From the IMG/VR virus record IMGVR_UViG_3300037242_000213, positions 1-20,548 of that record: a DNA stretch of 20,548 bases; one strand, given 5' to 3'. Position numbers and translations under genes: made by a program. This stretch comes from a virus. Position 1 is the stretch's first letter. Each line of letters opens with the position of its first letter. Under the pieces are notes generated by a model that saw only the letters and a list, made by a program, of their open reading frames with translations, had not been told where the DNA came from and made no database searches. Shown piece after piece: positions 20,075-20,548 of the stretch.

Positions 20075-20548
20075 ATGGCTTTCGACATCAAGAATCGATG
20101 GGACGATACAATCGTCTACCACTCCGAACTAACGCTGGATCTACGCGCCGCCGTCCTGGAAGCGCTGGACAGCGGGGCGAACCTCATCGAGGCGAACCTC
20201 AGCGGGGCGAACCTCAGCGAGGCGAACCTCAGCGGGGCGGACCTCATCGAGGCGAACCTCAGCTGGGCGAACCTCCGCGGGGCGAACCTCAGCGGGGTGA
20301 ACCTCCGCGGGGTGAACCTCAGCGGGGCGAACCTCCGCGGGTCGGACCTCCGCGGGGCGGACCTCATCGAGGCGAACCTCCGCTGGGCGAACCTCAGTGA
20401 CGCGAACCTCAGCGGGACGGACCTCCGCGGGGCGAACCTCAGTGACGCGAACCTCAGCGGGACGGACCTCCGCGGGGCGAACCTCAGCGGGGCGGACCTC
20501 AGCGAGGCGGACCGCAGCGGGGCGAAGTACGCTCCTGCAGATGTTTGC
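20075..20548 (+). CDS. Pentapeptide-repeat protein, N-terminal part (runs off right edge)
   Basis: 158 codons are visible without a stop. The N-terminus MAFDIKNRWDDTIVYHSELT is the usual head of a phage/plasmid pentapeptide family. From residue 33 about 23 repeats of the A(N/D)LxG type follow (SGANL, IEANL, SGADL, RGANL), forming a right-handed quadrilateral beta helix that mimics the shape of DNA. Relatives such as Qnr and MfpA bind gyrase; many phage members have no known role. At residue about 148 the repeat gives way to SGAKYAPADVC. The codons of the repeats are nearly identical, pointing to recent expansion. No Shine-Dalgarno. Confidence 0.88.
   Translation, partial: MAFDIKNRWDDTIVYHSELTLDLRAAVLEALDSGANLIEANLSGANLSEANLSGADLIEANLSWANLRGANLSGVNLRGVNLSGANLRGSDLRGADLIEANLRWANLSDANLSGTDLRGANLSDANLSGTDLRGANLSGADLSEADRSGAKYAPADVC
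20171..20515 (+). repeat. Tandem 15-bp repeat coding pentapeptides, with an exact 45-bp duplication
   Basis: About 23 units of a 15-bp consensus near GCGAACCTCAGCGGG. Positions 20390-20434 and 20435-20479 are identical 45-bp copies (three pentapeptides). The repeat leaves several other frames open on both strands, which produces spurious reading frames. Confidence 0.92.

Noticed and set aside
20098-20400. Extra frames in the pentapeptide region (plus 20098-20400 and minus 20116-20367)
   Set aside because: The 15-bp repeat has no stop in several frames; these are repeat artefacts.
20171-20515. CRISPR-like array
   Set aside because: The repeat is continuous 15-bp coding sequence without spacers.

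Overview
The window is a stretch of a double-stranded DNA tailed bacteriophage (free phage or prophage), most likely infecting an Acidobacteriota host, probably of the Solibacter/Bryobacter group. The phage call rests on a recognisable small and large terminase, a portal protein, a RecT-like annealing protein, a Siphovirus Gp157-like protein, a MazG-like pyrophosphohydrolase, a VRR-NUC nuclease and a lysozyme. The host call rests mainly on the protein at 15406-16515. It has a host-style signal peptide and the cysteine-bearing 'PCRLVDTRG ... IVIDINGYYAPG' surface domain that is very common in Acidobacteria secreted proteins. No integrase, attachment site, tRNA or CRISPR array is visible, so lifestyle is undecided.

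Layout. Nearly everything from 15275 down to 1 is one leftward (minus-strand) gene train. It runs lysozyme, a small acidic protein, RecT-like annealing protein, Gp157-like protein, small early proteins, MazG-like enzyme, coiled-coil protein, VRR-NUC nuclease, replication organiser, zinc-module helicase-loader-like protein, zinc-ribbon protein, XhlA-like membrane protein, small and large terminase, a glycan-modification cassette, portal, a zinc-ribbon protein, and a SixA-like histidine phosphatase running off the left edge. Many neighbours are chained by 4-bp ATGA/GTGA/TTGA stop-start overlaps. These overlaps reveal several small genes and fix several starts. Two small rightward genes (8953-9312) interrupt the train with their own putative promoter.

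The glycan cassette (2483-6911) lies between terminase and portal. It holds four different glycosyltransferase-like proteins, one FkbM-type methyltransferase, a 39-residue aromatic membrane protein and two small unknowns. By analogy with phages that decorate their virions it may glycosylate and methylate a structural protein, though host surface glycans or another target are possible.

Right of 15300 the organisation changes to mixed orientation with Ala/Pro/Gly-rich proteins. These are the signal-peptide surface-domain protein, a zinc-finger plus helix-turn-helix protein, a probable virion protein, a small protein plus a putative lipoprotein, a lectin-like probable virion or fibre protein, and a pentapeptide-repeat protein cut by the right edge.

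Most striking structural observations: an exact 40-bp inverted repeat shared by the middle of the portal gene (1777-1816) and the 3' end of the FkbM gene (3888-3927); a long hairpin with a possible 9-codon leader in front of the replication organiser, behind a TTGACA-N17-TATCCT promoter; an intrinsic terminator facing right with no annotated gene before it, opposite the lysozyme start; and promoter-like hexamers placed so that several operon-first genes would be leaderless.
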